From positions 62,001 to 126,000 of the forward strand of contig JAYMTL010000027.1 of the NCBI GenBank assembly GCA_036897445.1: DNA of 64,000 nucleotides, written 5' to 3'. Both the position numbers and the translations under genes were made by a program. The notes beneath the pieces were generated by a model. That model did not search any database, was not told the origin of the DNA, and worked only from the letters and a program-made list of their open reading frames with translations. The stretch is from Pelargonium tetragonum. Taxonomy: Eukaryota > Streptophyta > Magnoliopsida > Geraniales > Geraniaceae. This document shows positions 23,673-35,119 of the stretch, one piece after another. Within the stretch, counting starts at the first letter, position 1; each line of letters begins with the position of its first letter.

Positions 23673-24990
23673 AAAATATTATATCAAAAGCTAGTCCTTT
23701 GCAGGGGTTATAAGGTTCGTAATAACTTAGTCAAAGAGAAAGTAAGACTCTTAGTACTCTAGTTTTAGTACTGCAAAAGCACGCATTACTCAGGCTAGAG
23801 CCAACCGCTTAGTTTCTGTTTCGAAGTGCTCTGTGGTAAAGTAAACACCCCTATTTATGCATTACTAAGAACTTAATATAAGTTGATATAAGGGGTCCCA
23901 AAGTGAATTTGCAAAAACTCCTATTTTATCTATGAAATATTCCGAGGATAAAGCACTCTGAATAGGGTTCCGGTTTTCTGTTTTGAAAAAGCAAGAAAAG
24001 TCGATACTTATATAGAAAATCTTCTCTTAAAAGGGAGCCCTACCCTACTGGTTTGCCTGAGAACTAAAAGAATTATCCAACAGAAAGCTTTACTCCCTAC
24101 TCTCTTAACAAACTTATGCACCCCGGCTAGATACCTGAACTCTTTAATTTATTCTTGAATATTCTAAAATCCCGGAATAGTCGTATTTGTGTATGCATCT
24201 ACTATAAAAAGTAAAAGGAACCCTTTTAACAATACTTCTTGTTCTTGTAAAAAAACTAAATTGCTACTCTTTTTTAGATCTTTTACTCTGGTTTGAAACT
24301 CCTAAACTAGACTCCAATTTCCTGTTTTTAATAAGAAATTACTTAACTTATCTAAACAAAATATAAGGAAACCCTAGAGTATCCACTTAAACAAAAGTCC
24401 AGCAAGAAAATGACCTTGTACTAAACTCTTCTTAATTCTACAATTTCTAATTTCATTTTTCTATATTATATCTTGATTGGAATTTGAGGAATACAACGCA
24501 TTTCTATCTAAGTTGTTAGCTTACAAATTTCACTATAATAAAGAATAAAGGAAAGGATTCTATACACTGATAAAAGGACTTCGTCAGTCTTATAAGAGTG
24601 GGGCTCTTACAATAAGGAATGGTTCGAAAAGCATTTACCAATAGAAAAAGCACTAGCATGAACAATGCCTTTTGAACTCACAGATTCCGATTCAAAGTAG
24701 TCGTGTTCTACCGGATAAAGGATTAAGCAGGGTTTCTGTAATAAAGGGTATCTACCAACTGAATTCACTTAAAAAAGCCTAAGGAAACAAGGGAGGGCTT
24801 ATTTCATAATTACTTTATCTAAGTTATTTTCATATTTCCCCTATTTAGTTTGTTTTTATTGATTTTCCAATATACCTCTGAATGTCTACTAAAGCGATAG
24901 ATTTGACATATATAAGGGGCTTCCTCAAGCGGGTTTAGGACGAAACGGTAAAATAGAAAAGAACAGGCCGAGCTTGCCTGAAACCGAAAC

Positions 24991-25070
24991 AAGTCTTACT
25001 CTTTATTGCCTGATTAGCCGGTTTCTACTTTGGAGGATCAGATCCATTTGTTGGTTTAGGAATGCTTGTT
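24991..25070 (+). repeat. internal duplication, copy 1
   Basis: Three anchors in order: a 27-bp block at 24991-25017 matching 26015-26041 with two mismatches (shared ATTGCCTGATTAG), TGGAGGAT at 25031-25038 matching 26097-26104, and TTGGTTTAGGAATGCTTGTT at 25051-25070 matching 26242-26261 at 17 of 20 bases. The second copy is stretched by insertions. Confidence 0.6.
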
Positions 25071-26014
25071 CTTACTATTCTCCTAAAGAACTCGTACAAA
25101 TGAAACTAAGAAGTCAATCCTTACTATAATTAATTAAGAACTCTAATTAAGATAAGAGAGGATTCCCTTTCTACCTTTCTAATGGGGCAGGCGTAGCTAA
25201 TCCTTCTATGCTCAACTGCTTATTGCTTCTTTTTGTTGACTATTAGGTAACTGATTACATACTTGTTGACTTTGCTTGCTTTGTTCTTCCTCTCTTTGTT
25301 CTATTCTTCTCTCTGCCTCACTTCGTTCAGACCTATACCCGCTTTCCTAAGACCCTACCCCATTTCTTGCTAACTTGTAATACGGGTTTCTCTATATCTC
25401 TACCTCCTTATTTCAAGAATCCCTTAAACAGCGTAAATTCAAATAACACACAGTCCTTCATTTACTTACTGGAAACGCCTTACTTTACTCTTTTTGAAGT
25501 ACTTGTAACTCATGTTAACTTTCTTTTTTCTTTTTGTTTTGAAAGCCAAGACATTGCAAAAAGTATAATAGATTTTGGATCGCTATCCTGCATTCATTTG
25601 CAATAATATAAGGAAACTTACACAGTATTAAAGCCAAATAGCATATTACACCCTAAAAGAAGTCAATTTACTTCAACTCTTCTAGTTTTACCTAGAACTA
25701 AGGAACCAGGTCGGAGTACATTGTCTCTTTAGCTACATACTTTCAGGCAGGAAAGGTCAGGAGATAAAACCTAACACTAAAACAAGTAGAACAAGAGTCA
25801 AATCCCTTTATACTGTCCCAGATTAGGTACTAAAACCAAATGAATATAAAGTCTGTCCTTTCTCCTTCTCTCTGTCTTGACTAATCAGGATTTCTTACTC
25901 TTCAGAGCACCATTAAAATAAGCAACATGGACGAGGTTCAATCCCTGTATTTCATAGGAGAATGAGAAGGCTAGCCTTAGAGAATTAATGACTTACAAGA
26001 ATTCCTAATTCCTG

Positions 26015-26261
26015 AAGTCTTACTATTCATTGCCTGATTAGGTACTTGATTGACAGATTCTGGTCTTACAGATCTCTTACCTTCCTTGTATTCTATGGAG
26101 GATTTTTTCCTTTACCTTGACTATTTGCTTTGTTTGACGTTGTTTTCTGTTTGTGTCTCTGGTTGTTCCATTCTTTTCCTTGTTTAAGCCAACTCAGGCC
26201 TTTCAGTTTCAGTTCTTCTGGATTTCCTTGATTGAGTGTTATTGGATTGGGATTGCTTGTT
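26015..26261 (+). repeat. internal duplication, copy 2
   Basis: Counterpart of 24991-25070, with the same three anchors in the same order but wider spacing. A weaker third similarity (TTAGGTAACTGATTACA) lies near 25243-25259, and CTAATCAGG near 25880 is an inverted fragment of the shared block. Confidence 0.55.
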
Positions 26262-27982
26262 TGATCTTTCTGTTGAGTCTTCAGAGCTAGAAGACTCCCC
26301 CTTTCCTAGCTGCTAGACTCTGTATCCCTGAATTCTCTATCGGGCTCTCTTATGCTTCCCTGTACTTACTCTTGCTAGTCTCTCTATCTTGATAGCTGCT
26401 ATTATAACTACCTTATGCCTACCTATAGGACTCCCTTTTACTAGCTAAGAACTGAGGTTAGTAAGAGCTCTGAACGAACTGAAGAGGAATGTTTACTTGT
26501 CTATTGAAAATGTAATATGAATTCTTAACTCCGGGTTCCTATAAACCTAATAACTATACTTTTATGCATTTTTTTTAGTAGCACAGAATCCGGAATCTAA
26601 AAAAAAGATCTTGTTTCAGAGCCTTACTCCTAGACCTATCTTCTTTAAGAGCTACTTTAGGGACTAGAAACTTCGACTTTTGGAATAAAACCTTTATAGC
26701 ATACTCATTATTCTGACAAGGATGTTTATAAATATAGGAAACGAAGCTCTTAGTCCACAAGAGGGGGCTCTCGAAACACTAAACAAGTGGCTTTGAATGT
26801 AAAATCTATAAGGTAGTTTTTCCCTTACCCCAGACAAACCAAAAAGGAAATATGGGCACTCTGTAAAGGAAGGGGTTACTGTTTTATAACTAACCCGAGA
26901 ATCCTAAGTGTAAAAAACCCCGGAGTCTCTAATAACATGTAACATAAAAAGGGATACAACTGCAAAATAAAAACAACAAGAACTTGTAGCATTAAGCTTC
27001 GTAATTTGTCAAGTAGAGCTTCTATTCCCTCAAAGGTTTTGTCTCAACTTTACCTACAAGCGGGGTTTCCTGAGTATAAAATTAGACTTAATCCTCTCCC
27101 TTTTTTTCTCAAAGAGATCCCCAGTAGTATTGTCTAGAAAATCTAGTTATATAATTTATAACTAGAAGAATCAGGGGACTTTTATTTCAGCTACACAAAT
27201 TAAAAAGAAGAGATATAACACTCTTGAGAAAGCAAGAAGGGACACAAATGAGTGAGAATGAAGTATACTTTTCGACCTTGGCTCGGTCCCGATCGATAAC
27301 TTAATCCTAAAAAAGTTTATTACATAGAGCATATCCCTGCAGGTATTGTTAAATAAGGGATTAAAATTTCACTACTTTATTGTCAAATTCGTTTCATCTC
27401 AAGTATTTAAAAAGACTGTTCATAAAGAAAACCCCCGAAGAATGCCCACAACAGCTTAACAGGGAGGTATATCGTAGCATAACTGGGTAACCTCTTATAT
27501 TATATATCTACGAAAAGGTTCTCTACTTTGTTAAGAACTCCTATAAGTAAAGAAAGATGACCTTTGGCAACGAAATTTCAATTTTGTTGTTGTGCGTAAA
27601 TACTAAAACCTTAGATTAAGTTACGTACCCTTTTATAGTCAAGTAGAGAGAGTCTTAAAAAATTTTACCGATTTGAGTGACTAAAAACAAGCTGTTAGCA
27701 GGTATTCCTTATCCTTAGAATATTACGGGGGTCTTCTTCTTCAAGCAACTTTCCGGGTTTTCCTTGTGTGGGAGGTTCTCCATTAAGGTATTGTGAAGTT
27801 CACAGTCTCAATTAAGTTTAACAAGCCAATTTTTAGTCAAAGAAAAAGTGAATATTCCGTTACGAATAGGTATAAAAATGACTTTTTAGATATCTGATTA
27901 GGATCAACGAGGAATCCCTTTTTATAAATTATAAAGATTCCCTACGAATATCACGTGTTAACCCACTTTCCCAGCTTTAGGT

Positions 27983-27990
27983 GGGATCCC
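27983..27990. repeat. GC box (GGGATCCC)
   Basis: Perfect 8-bp palindrome inside GTGGGATCCCCC. A second copy of the core is about 220 bp downstream at 28202. Confidence 0.6.
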
Positions 27991-28201
27991 CCTGAAACTG
28001 CAGTACTACAAATTTTTATAGAATAAGTCAATTTTAGTCCGGATTCCCTTGTAATAAGGTATATAAGCTTACTCGTTTTTTCTCGTCTGATTACGCAACA
28101 CATAAAAAATGGAATTTAAGGGTTCCTACCTACTAGCACCTAAAACTTATGGGTAGGTTAAGCCCACAGTAGATTCTCTTTGTGTCTTTTGATACGTCTC
28201 T

Positions 28202-28210
28202 GGGATCCCC
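28202..28210. repeat. GC box (GGGATCCCC)
   Basis: Same core as 27983-27990. Confidence 0.6.
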
Positions 28211-31076
28211 TTCATTACTCTGTCAAGCAAAGTGGAATCCCTTTTGTTTAAAGCGCGGGGAGAGAGGTTCCTTTAAGAGTTTTTAGAATCCTAGAAAATT
28301 TTTACATAAAAAGTAGGTTTTTCTATTTAAAAGAGCAAGTAGTAAGAGTAAGAAACGGGGGCTCTCAATCCAGAATACTACGAGCACCCCTTGAATTAGC
28401 AATTATTAAAAGTTCTGAAGATATGTAGAACTCCCCTGCTAAGGTATTCTGGACATAGCATAACTTTGACGTAAAGTCATGTGATTCTTTTATCCTTTAT
28501 CCGAGACTCTTGCTTATATACCGTCAGCAATAGGAAAGAACTTTCTATCTATAAGTACGAAGATAAAAGCCGCAATCTACTTAATGCAAAGGCTGCTAGA
28601 GGGAGTGTAACTAATAAATATGACAAAGCATAGAATCGAGGGCTCTCAGAACATTTGTCAAATCTAATAAACTCAACAAAAAGCAGAAATTATCTCAAGG
28701 TTTTTAATTTAAATAGAAAAAAAGAAATAGGTTACTAATAGGAAATCCTGTTGCTTGTAAACCCTGCTATAAGTTTATGAAAAATTTTATCTTACCTTAG
28801 AAGCGCTTTTGGCTCAAACAGCATAGAGAGACATACGCGTTGAACTCTTAAGAATTCCCTGAACTACTTGTTTTAGACTCTTTTTTGAAAAGTGCTAGTA
28901 GAATCCACTCTTAAGTAACTCTCACTCTACAAGTTTCTTTTCCGAGCCCCCAGGAAGGGTTTTCCTAGTATTATAACAATTAAGTCTCTTTCCTTTCAGT
29001 TTCTTAACCCCAAGATCTCGAAGCTACAATTGCATATATCTAAAATGAGAGCTGTGCTATAGCTTACTTGAAGTCTTGATGGCGAAAGGGAAAATAAGGC
29101 GAGCTTTTATACTTAGTTACTGGCTCTTAAAAGGATAATTTAAAGAAGCCCTGCTTTAACTTGGACTTAACGTGTTTTAACATAACCTGACCAACAGAAA
29201 GTACGAGCCCCTTTTTTCTAGAATCCTGAGGACAAAGCTTAGCGGATCATCCTAGTCTAGTATAATTTAATAACTTTTACCAGAAAAAGCAAAGGTTGCA
29301 TAAAGTAGAAAGTTTAACTGTAATATATTAAACAAAACTAATATAGATTTCCGATCGGGCAACCTCCTTCTACAAAACCTGGTAAATGCACAAAAGAAAT
29401 TCTAGGACTTTACGCGTTTTATAGCAACTTCTATCACCTACCCTTAAAAGTACCCTGTCAAATTCATTTAATGAGTATCCCTTACCCTTTTTTGTTTTAT
29501 TGTATACTACCGGGTTCCTTTTAAGATTCAAAACCAATACCAAATATACTTTATATAAGGATCCCAGAGAGAGAGTCTCACTTATAAAGCGGAACCTAAA
29601 AATAGAAGTTTAAGTTAAATAACCAGTATTTTCTACAATTGCATGATACAGGAAAAAAAGAAACTTGAGATTCTATTAAGAGATTTATAAACCGGCTTTA
29701 TGTTTTAACTCCTTATTCCTTGAATTTTCTGGGTTGTATTCCTAACAAATTAGGGAGCTTCTACAAGGTCATAATTGAAAGGCTAGAGTTTAGAAAAAGT
29801 TTTTCTACGCGCGCTTACTTGACAAACATTAAGTTATATTTTGGTAACCTGAGTGCGATAAAACTAATACTATAGGCTATCTCATGTATCACAATCCTAC
29901 TAGAAACGGATCTGGTAGGCTAGAACTGGTAGAAAGGATAAAGAAAATAATAAAAAGGGATTGGTAAGAGCTTCTTCTTAGGGAAGAATTAACCAAGTAA
30001 AGCCTAGCTGCACGGACTTTTAAGGATATCCCGGAATAATTCTAAAAAGGATTACCCCCAGCTATTCATTTCACTTAAACAAAAAGAAACCCCACTTAAT
30101 TAATAACCCAAAATCTGAGTCTTCCTGATTTCCAAGGGCTCTCTAAAAGCAAAAACTTTTACGAATTTATTCAGTTCTTCTGATTGTTAAGGCACTTACT
30201 TCTGGATTTATTACCTTACTAACTTCAGGAATTAAGAGTCCTTATACACCCCCACCTTATTTTTAGAATTCTGGGGAACACAAAATACTCATACCTTAGT
30301 AAAAGAAATTTGAAGAGAATTCAGAAACCTTTTTCTTCCTGGAAAAAGATAAAAAACTAAAAAGCTTCTTAAAATGAAAAGTATTCTATATTTCAGATAT
30401 TTAGGACCGGCACACAACAACAAACTTCTTTACAGGTAATTAATTACTTTAGCTTCTTACCATTATCCAGAATTGGGAAACTATAAACACAGGAACACAG
30501 AAGCAACAAAGCCTACCTTTCTCAAAACTTAGCTGCCCTTGAAATTCGGGAAGAAAATTATAAAGATGGTTTATTTCCACCTTTGCCGTAACGAATTTAC
30601 TAAAAAGAAAAACTTGGGATCCCAACCTCAACCTACCTAACTAACCAAGGAAAAACCTTCTTACAGAATCCTGAGAAACTATATTTCTTTCTGGACTAGA
30701 GACAAGGAGTCCCCTTTTTTATATTAGCCCCCTGTACTAAACCCTGACCCTATTCCTCTTATTTGAAGGGCTGCTCGAGTAGAAACAGAAACTTTAGGTC
30801 TTCGTTTTTACACCCCTGTTCCTGTTTAGTTTAAGAGATTTGCTGCCAAGTAACGCTTTCTTTTAGATAATTAGATAAAAAGAGTCGGGGAAAGAAGCTC
30901 CTAAATAACTCTCGTTTAGCTCTACCTACTCCAAAGTCTTTACTGGAAACTCATTACAAAAACAAAGTACTTTATCCCTAAATTATCTGGAATTGGAAAC
31001 CTTTTAAACTAAGGAAAGATCTTACTTAATAGGACATGGGACCCTCTCTTCCTGTTTTTATAATATCTTAAATAAC

Positions 31077-31085
31077 GGGAACCCC
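31077..31085. repeat. GC box (GGGAACCCC)
   Basis: Near-palindromic core in AT-rich spacer. Confidence 0.55.
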
Positions 31086-34000
31086 AGAATTCTTAGAAGA
31101 AAAGAGCATTAGTTACTAGATTAGAAAACTCGACGTTCCTATTTTTTGTTTTGGAATGAAACCCTCCAAGTTAAGTATTAAGTCAGTCCTCGTTTGTTGA
31201 ATTTAGCTATCTGACTCCTTTTCTCAGAAAGGTTTTAGGTTCTATCTGTAAACTTTTACACGACTCATTTTTTATATCAAGTAGAACAAAGTAGCCGAGT
31301 TGTTATAAATTTTACATGGCTTTGCTTGGATTTCAGGCTTCGGAAAGATGTTCTTGTACCCGCTGTTATTCTAGATAAGTTTCCAAAATATCTTGGGATT
31401 GGTGGGTATAACTGGGGAACCCTTTTACATATCAGTTATAGAAATTAGTGGGAGCGTGCTTATACTTGTTAGTCTACTATTAGATTAAAAAGCTACTGGC
31501 GAGAGAATTAACTACACATTTGGTATTAGAAAAAGTCTAAAATACTGCTTTTAAAATAAAAGGTAACAAAAGGAAGTCGCCTCCTATTTATGTCAAATAC
31601 AGACTGAAATATAGTTTTAGCTTTTACTATATAAGGCGAGGACGGAGCTCTCTTTTTGATAGGGTTCCGACCTAGACTTCGTGTCTTTTACTTTTTCCTT
31701 TGTTTTACGAAAGCCCTATAGCACCTTCTGCGGGCAATCCTAAGAGAGCTTTACTTAATTTAAAAATTTTTTTAATCTAAGAGCTTTTTTATATAGAAGA
31801 TTTAAAGGTTCGCGTATTGGAAAAAGAGTCCTGTTCGAGCTTCTAAGATTATAAGTGGTTTCTACTATATATAATATAATATAGTGAAGTTATACATAGG
31901 GTACCCTTTTTAATAACATAAGAGCTCAGCTGTCTTGTTCTGAGGTATTATTTGGAGATGAAAGCTTTTCATAGTAAGATATAGAAAAAGACTTGGGTCG
32001 GCTTTATTTTGAAAGCTTAAGTTTCGTAAATCCGTGTTGACAAGTCAGAGTTTCGGGTCTGTTAATGAGTCATTTTCGGGCTTAGGATTAACTAACGAAA
32101 AGGATTACTACTGCGAATTTCTTATACCAAAAAGTTTAACGGGTACCCTTCCTTACTACTGCTATATTACAACTGTCTAGTGGCATCCTAAAATAGAGAC
32201 CTCTCTGAGCGAAAAGCACAAATACTAAATTTATTAAAGCACAGGTGAATTCTCAAATAGCGCTAAAACTTTTAGAAGTCCTTTGTTGACCCCTTTTAGA
32301 CAATAGATTTCTTCGCTTTCAGCGATAGATAAGACTTCATGCTAGGCTCGTTTTTTAATAAGAAATCCTGTCTGGTAAAGGTTTGCTAAAGAATTCTTTA
32401 ATCTTTAATAAAGTCTGGGGTTTCTTTCATAAGCTTCGCAAGGCAAGTAAAATCTTTCCAAATATGGGATCGTTAGAAAAGAAGTCTGTCGGTGCTTCAA
32501 TTAGTCTAAAATTAGGAATATATATAAGGTATAGCATTTAGTCCTACTCCGTATTGTACGAGGGCTCCTGTTGAGCTAGAAAGATCTTTATACTTGTTTT
32601 AAGAGATTGTTATTCTGGATATAAAGCTAGAGGCAAGATTTTTCAGTAAGTAGGAAGATTTATTTGGCATAAAACTAAGTCTATTTAGTACTACTGGAAG
32701 TTTTTTTATCCTTAATGGAAAGGGGTCTTGGTAATGAAATAATGGAACCCTTAAATATCAATATCCAAGAGCCCTGGTTGCTAAAACGAGGACTCTTTAT
32801 TATATTGTCGTATTTGCAGGGATTCTTTAGTAGAGTTCCTGCGGGCAAGCTGTAGGCAGACACTCAGAGTTACACAGACTATAAACAAATTAGTTAACTA
32901 AAAGGCAAGGTTCCTGAAAGACTTAACTAAGGTACTTTTTTTAGGCCTCCTTGGAGTTTTTTTTATAAGTAGGGTGGGCTTTAAATTAGCAAGGTTTTCA
33001 AAAATGTAAAAGAAATTAGAAACCTAGAGGCACCCCGAGGTTATAGTAATAGGAAATTCCTGGTATTTATTAGCTTCAACTTTAGTAGGATTTTAAACCT
33101 TGACATTTTACAAAGTAAGGGAGCTTAGAAAAAAGACAATATTAAGGAGTATTCTTAAAGACTAACAAATATCCCACTTCTTTCACAAGTACCCTATTAA
33201 AAATAGAGTTAGTTCGCAAGATTTCATTTCTATTCCAGGGAGTTAAACTTGAGCTAAACCAGAAATTTTTTACTAATTAAAGGTTGGACCTGTTCTGAAA
33301 TCGTAAATTTGGCACAGAATCACTAGACAAAAGACTTTCGATCTCCTAGCTAGTTGCTCTTATCAAACTTTAGTCATTTTTTGGGTAATTCAAGCTCTCC
33401 TCTACTCCTTACTAATCCTGTTTTAATTTATTAGTAGTATCTCCTGAATTTAGGATTCCTGAACTTGGGGCTAATGAGGGCATACTCAAGGTAGAAAGGT
33501 CTTCCTAATACTCAGGGCAACACCCCGGTGATTTTCCTTTTCATGTGAATTTTATTAGCTGCAGGAGATTTAAAATGTTTTATATTATCCCTAGTGTAGG
33601 ATATTTAATTACTTCTTATTAAAGGTAAAAAGGTATAGCCAGCCGGACTTGGCAATAGAAAAGTAAGGGGATAAACTAGCATCTAATTATTAAAAAGTAG
33701 GAATACCCTTTTGCTTTTACCTCAAAATTAACCCGTGTAGAACAGACAAAAACTGCTATACATCCAATAAAGGTAGCAACCAAGGATCTTTCTAAGGTAA
33801 TTCGTTTACTGGAATACATGAGTTCAATCTATTTGTTTCTAGCTAATATCTGTTTCCTACTCAGTAAGAAGCTGTAGTTCTAGTGTTTAAAATTGTAAAT
33901 CTTCCAAGCTTTTTGCTTTTCTTATAGCTAAGTTGCCTAAGAGCACTTTTCATGTCAGTTTTTTATCTATTTTATTGTGAAGCTAATCCCTTTTTAGTGT

Positions 34001-34725
34001 AGTAAAACAAACGACAGGGTTCTCCCCTACAGCCTTCTCTTCATTTGCGGGTCTTATATCTTTAATCACGTAATGTAAAGAGTTCTACTACTTAATAAAG
34101 CAGGCTTCTACGATAGGTAGCCCTTATGTGCCTAGCTTCTGAGGAGTCTTAGTATGGATATTCCTTATATCTTATATTTAGTTTAGAGTTTCTTTATACA
34201 AGATAAATGTTTCTAATCTGATTAAGGGGGGTTTTAGGACCCTTTAATAAAGGATGATTTTTAGGAAATGTGTTTAGACTTTTATAAAGACCTCCCTTAT
34301 TAGATGCCGCCTACCTTACCTTTAGTACTATTTGTTAAGAAATTCCTCTTTTTGTCACCACGCTTTTTTGAGGACTTAAGAGCCCAAAGAACTCCTTGTA
34401 GACCTTTTATTTATCTATTTCCCCCTTAACCGGAAACATAGGATCTAACTAAAAAAACTTGAGAAGAGTTTGTCTTGGATTCTGAAATAGAATATAGGAT
34501 AGAATCTTTCTAGCTTTAGCCTTAGTTTGACAATTTCCAGTTTTACGGATTATAGGCGCAGAGAAGAACGCTGGAACTCCTTATCATATTTTTGTCCTTT
34601 CGACTTGCTCCCAAAAATCAAAGTCTTACCAATCCCTAAAATCTATCTTGGCTTGACCGTAAGCAATTCTTTTAAATTCAAATTAGAGTGAGTATAACAA
34701 AGGGGCAAAAATCTATCCATAAGAC

Positions 34726-34763
34726 AGGGACACTCCTCGCCTTATAATACTTAGAGTGTCCCT
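34726..34763. repeat. 10-bp perfect stem-loop
   Basis: AGGGACACTC (34726-34735) pairs exactly with GAGTGTCCCT (34754-34763) across an 18-base AT-rich loop. The arms begin and end like GC boxes. Such hairpins can stabilise plant mitochondrial transcript 3' ends, but no gene lies nearby. Confidence 0.75.
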
Positions 34764-35097
34764 ATTCGTTACTTTTTCTGGGGCTTGTTATAACATAATG
34801 AAGCGAGGTACATATCAAATACATAAAAGCGGACTCCCCCTTTTTTTAATAAGCTGAAGAAAGCGGAATTACTTTCAAGATAAATCTTGCCTTGCGACCC
34901 CCTACTTTCTGAAACTATACTTGCTTGTCAAATTACCAAAACCCTCAAGCCATATACTTTATTAAGATACCTAAACTGAAAATTCAATCTTAGAACTTCT
35001 CAGTTATACTTTTTAGGTACTTACTTTTTAACTTAAGGAATTCTAAACCTGTCTAAAAAAGCGAATCTCTAAGCAAATACCTAACGAAGGAGAAAGG

Positions 35098-35119
35098 CTC
35101 TTATCTTCGATACCTGCTT
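35098..35119 (+). repeat. 22-bp dispersed repeat, copy 2
   Basis: Identical to 9397-9418 over 22 bases and to 15796-15813 over 18. The sequence before it (GAAAGG) and after it (GAAACTTG) is unrelated to the other copies. Confidence 0.9.

Larger units (their letters stand above)
14730..24949. other. gene-free, box-bearing spacer
   Basis: No gene recognised. The open frames at 15584-15775, 16117-16332, 17061-17264, 21463-21690, 21697-21921 and 22431-22631 are short, show no family motif and fit chance. GC boxes are frequent (for example 17048-17059, 22293-22302, 23661-23672, and weaker ones near 15641, 18690, 22793 and 23887). The repeat at 15796 is annotated separately. A single T-loop-like sequence, GGTTCAAATCC, occurs near 20218 without tRNA arms. 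Confidence 0.55.
24990..26500. other. T/C-rich box-poor island with internal duplication
   Basis: The + strand is rich in T and C, has few GC boxes, and contains two diverged copies of one sequence, annotated at 24991 and 26015. The only notable frame (25367-25606, 79 codons) starts with TTG and has no recognisable motif; T-rich DNA gives hydrophobic peptides in any frame, so hydrophobicity is not evidence of coding here. It may be an inserted and decayed foreign or duplicated sequence. Confidence 0.4.
26501..34725. other. gene-free, box-bearing spacer
   Basis: No gene recognised. Frames at 26575-26760, 30449-30631 and 32681-32863 are about 60 codons, without motifs, and expected by chance. 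GC boxes include 27983-27990, 28202-28210 and 31077-31085. Confidence 0.55.
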
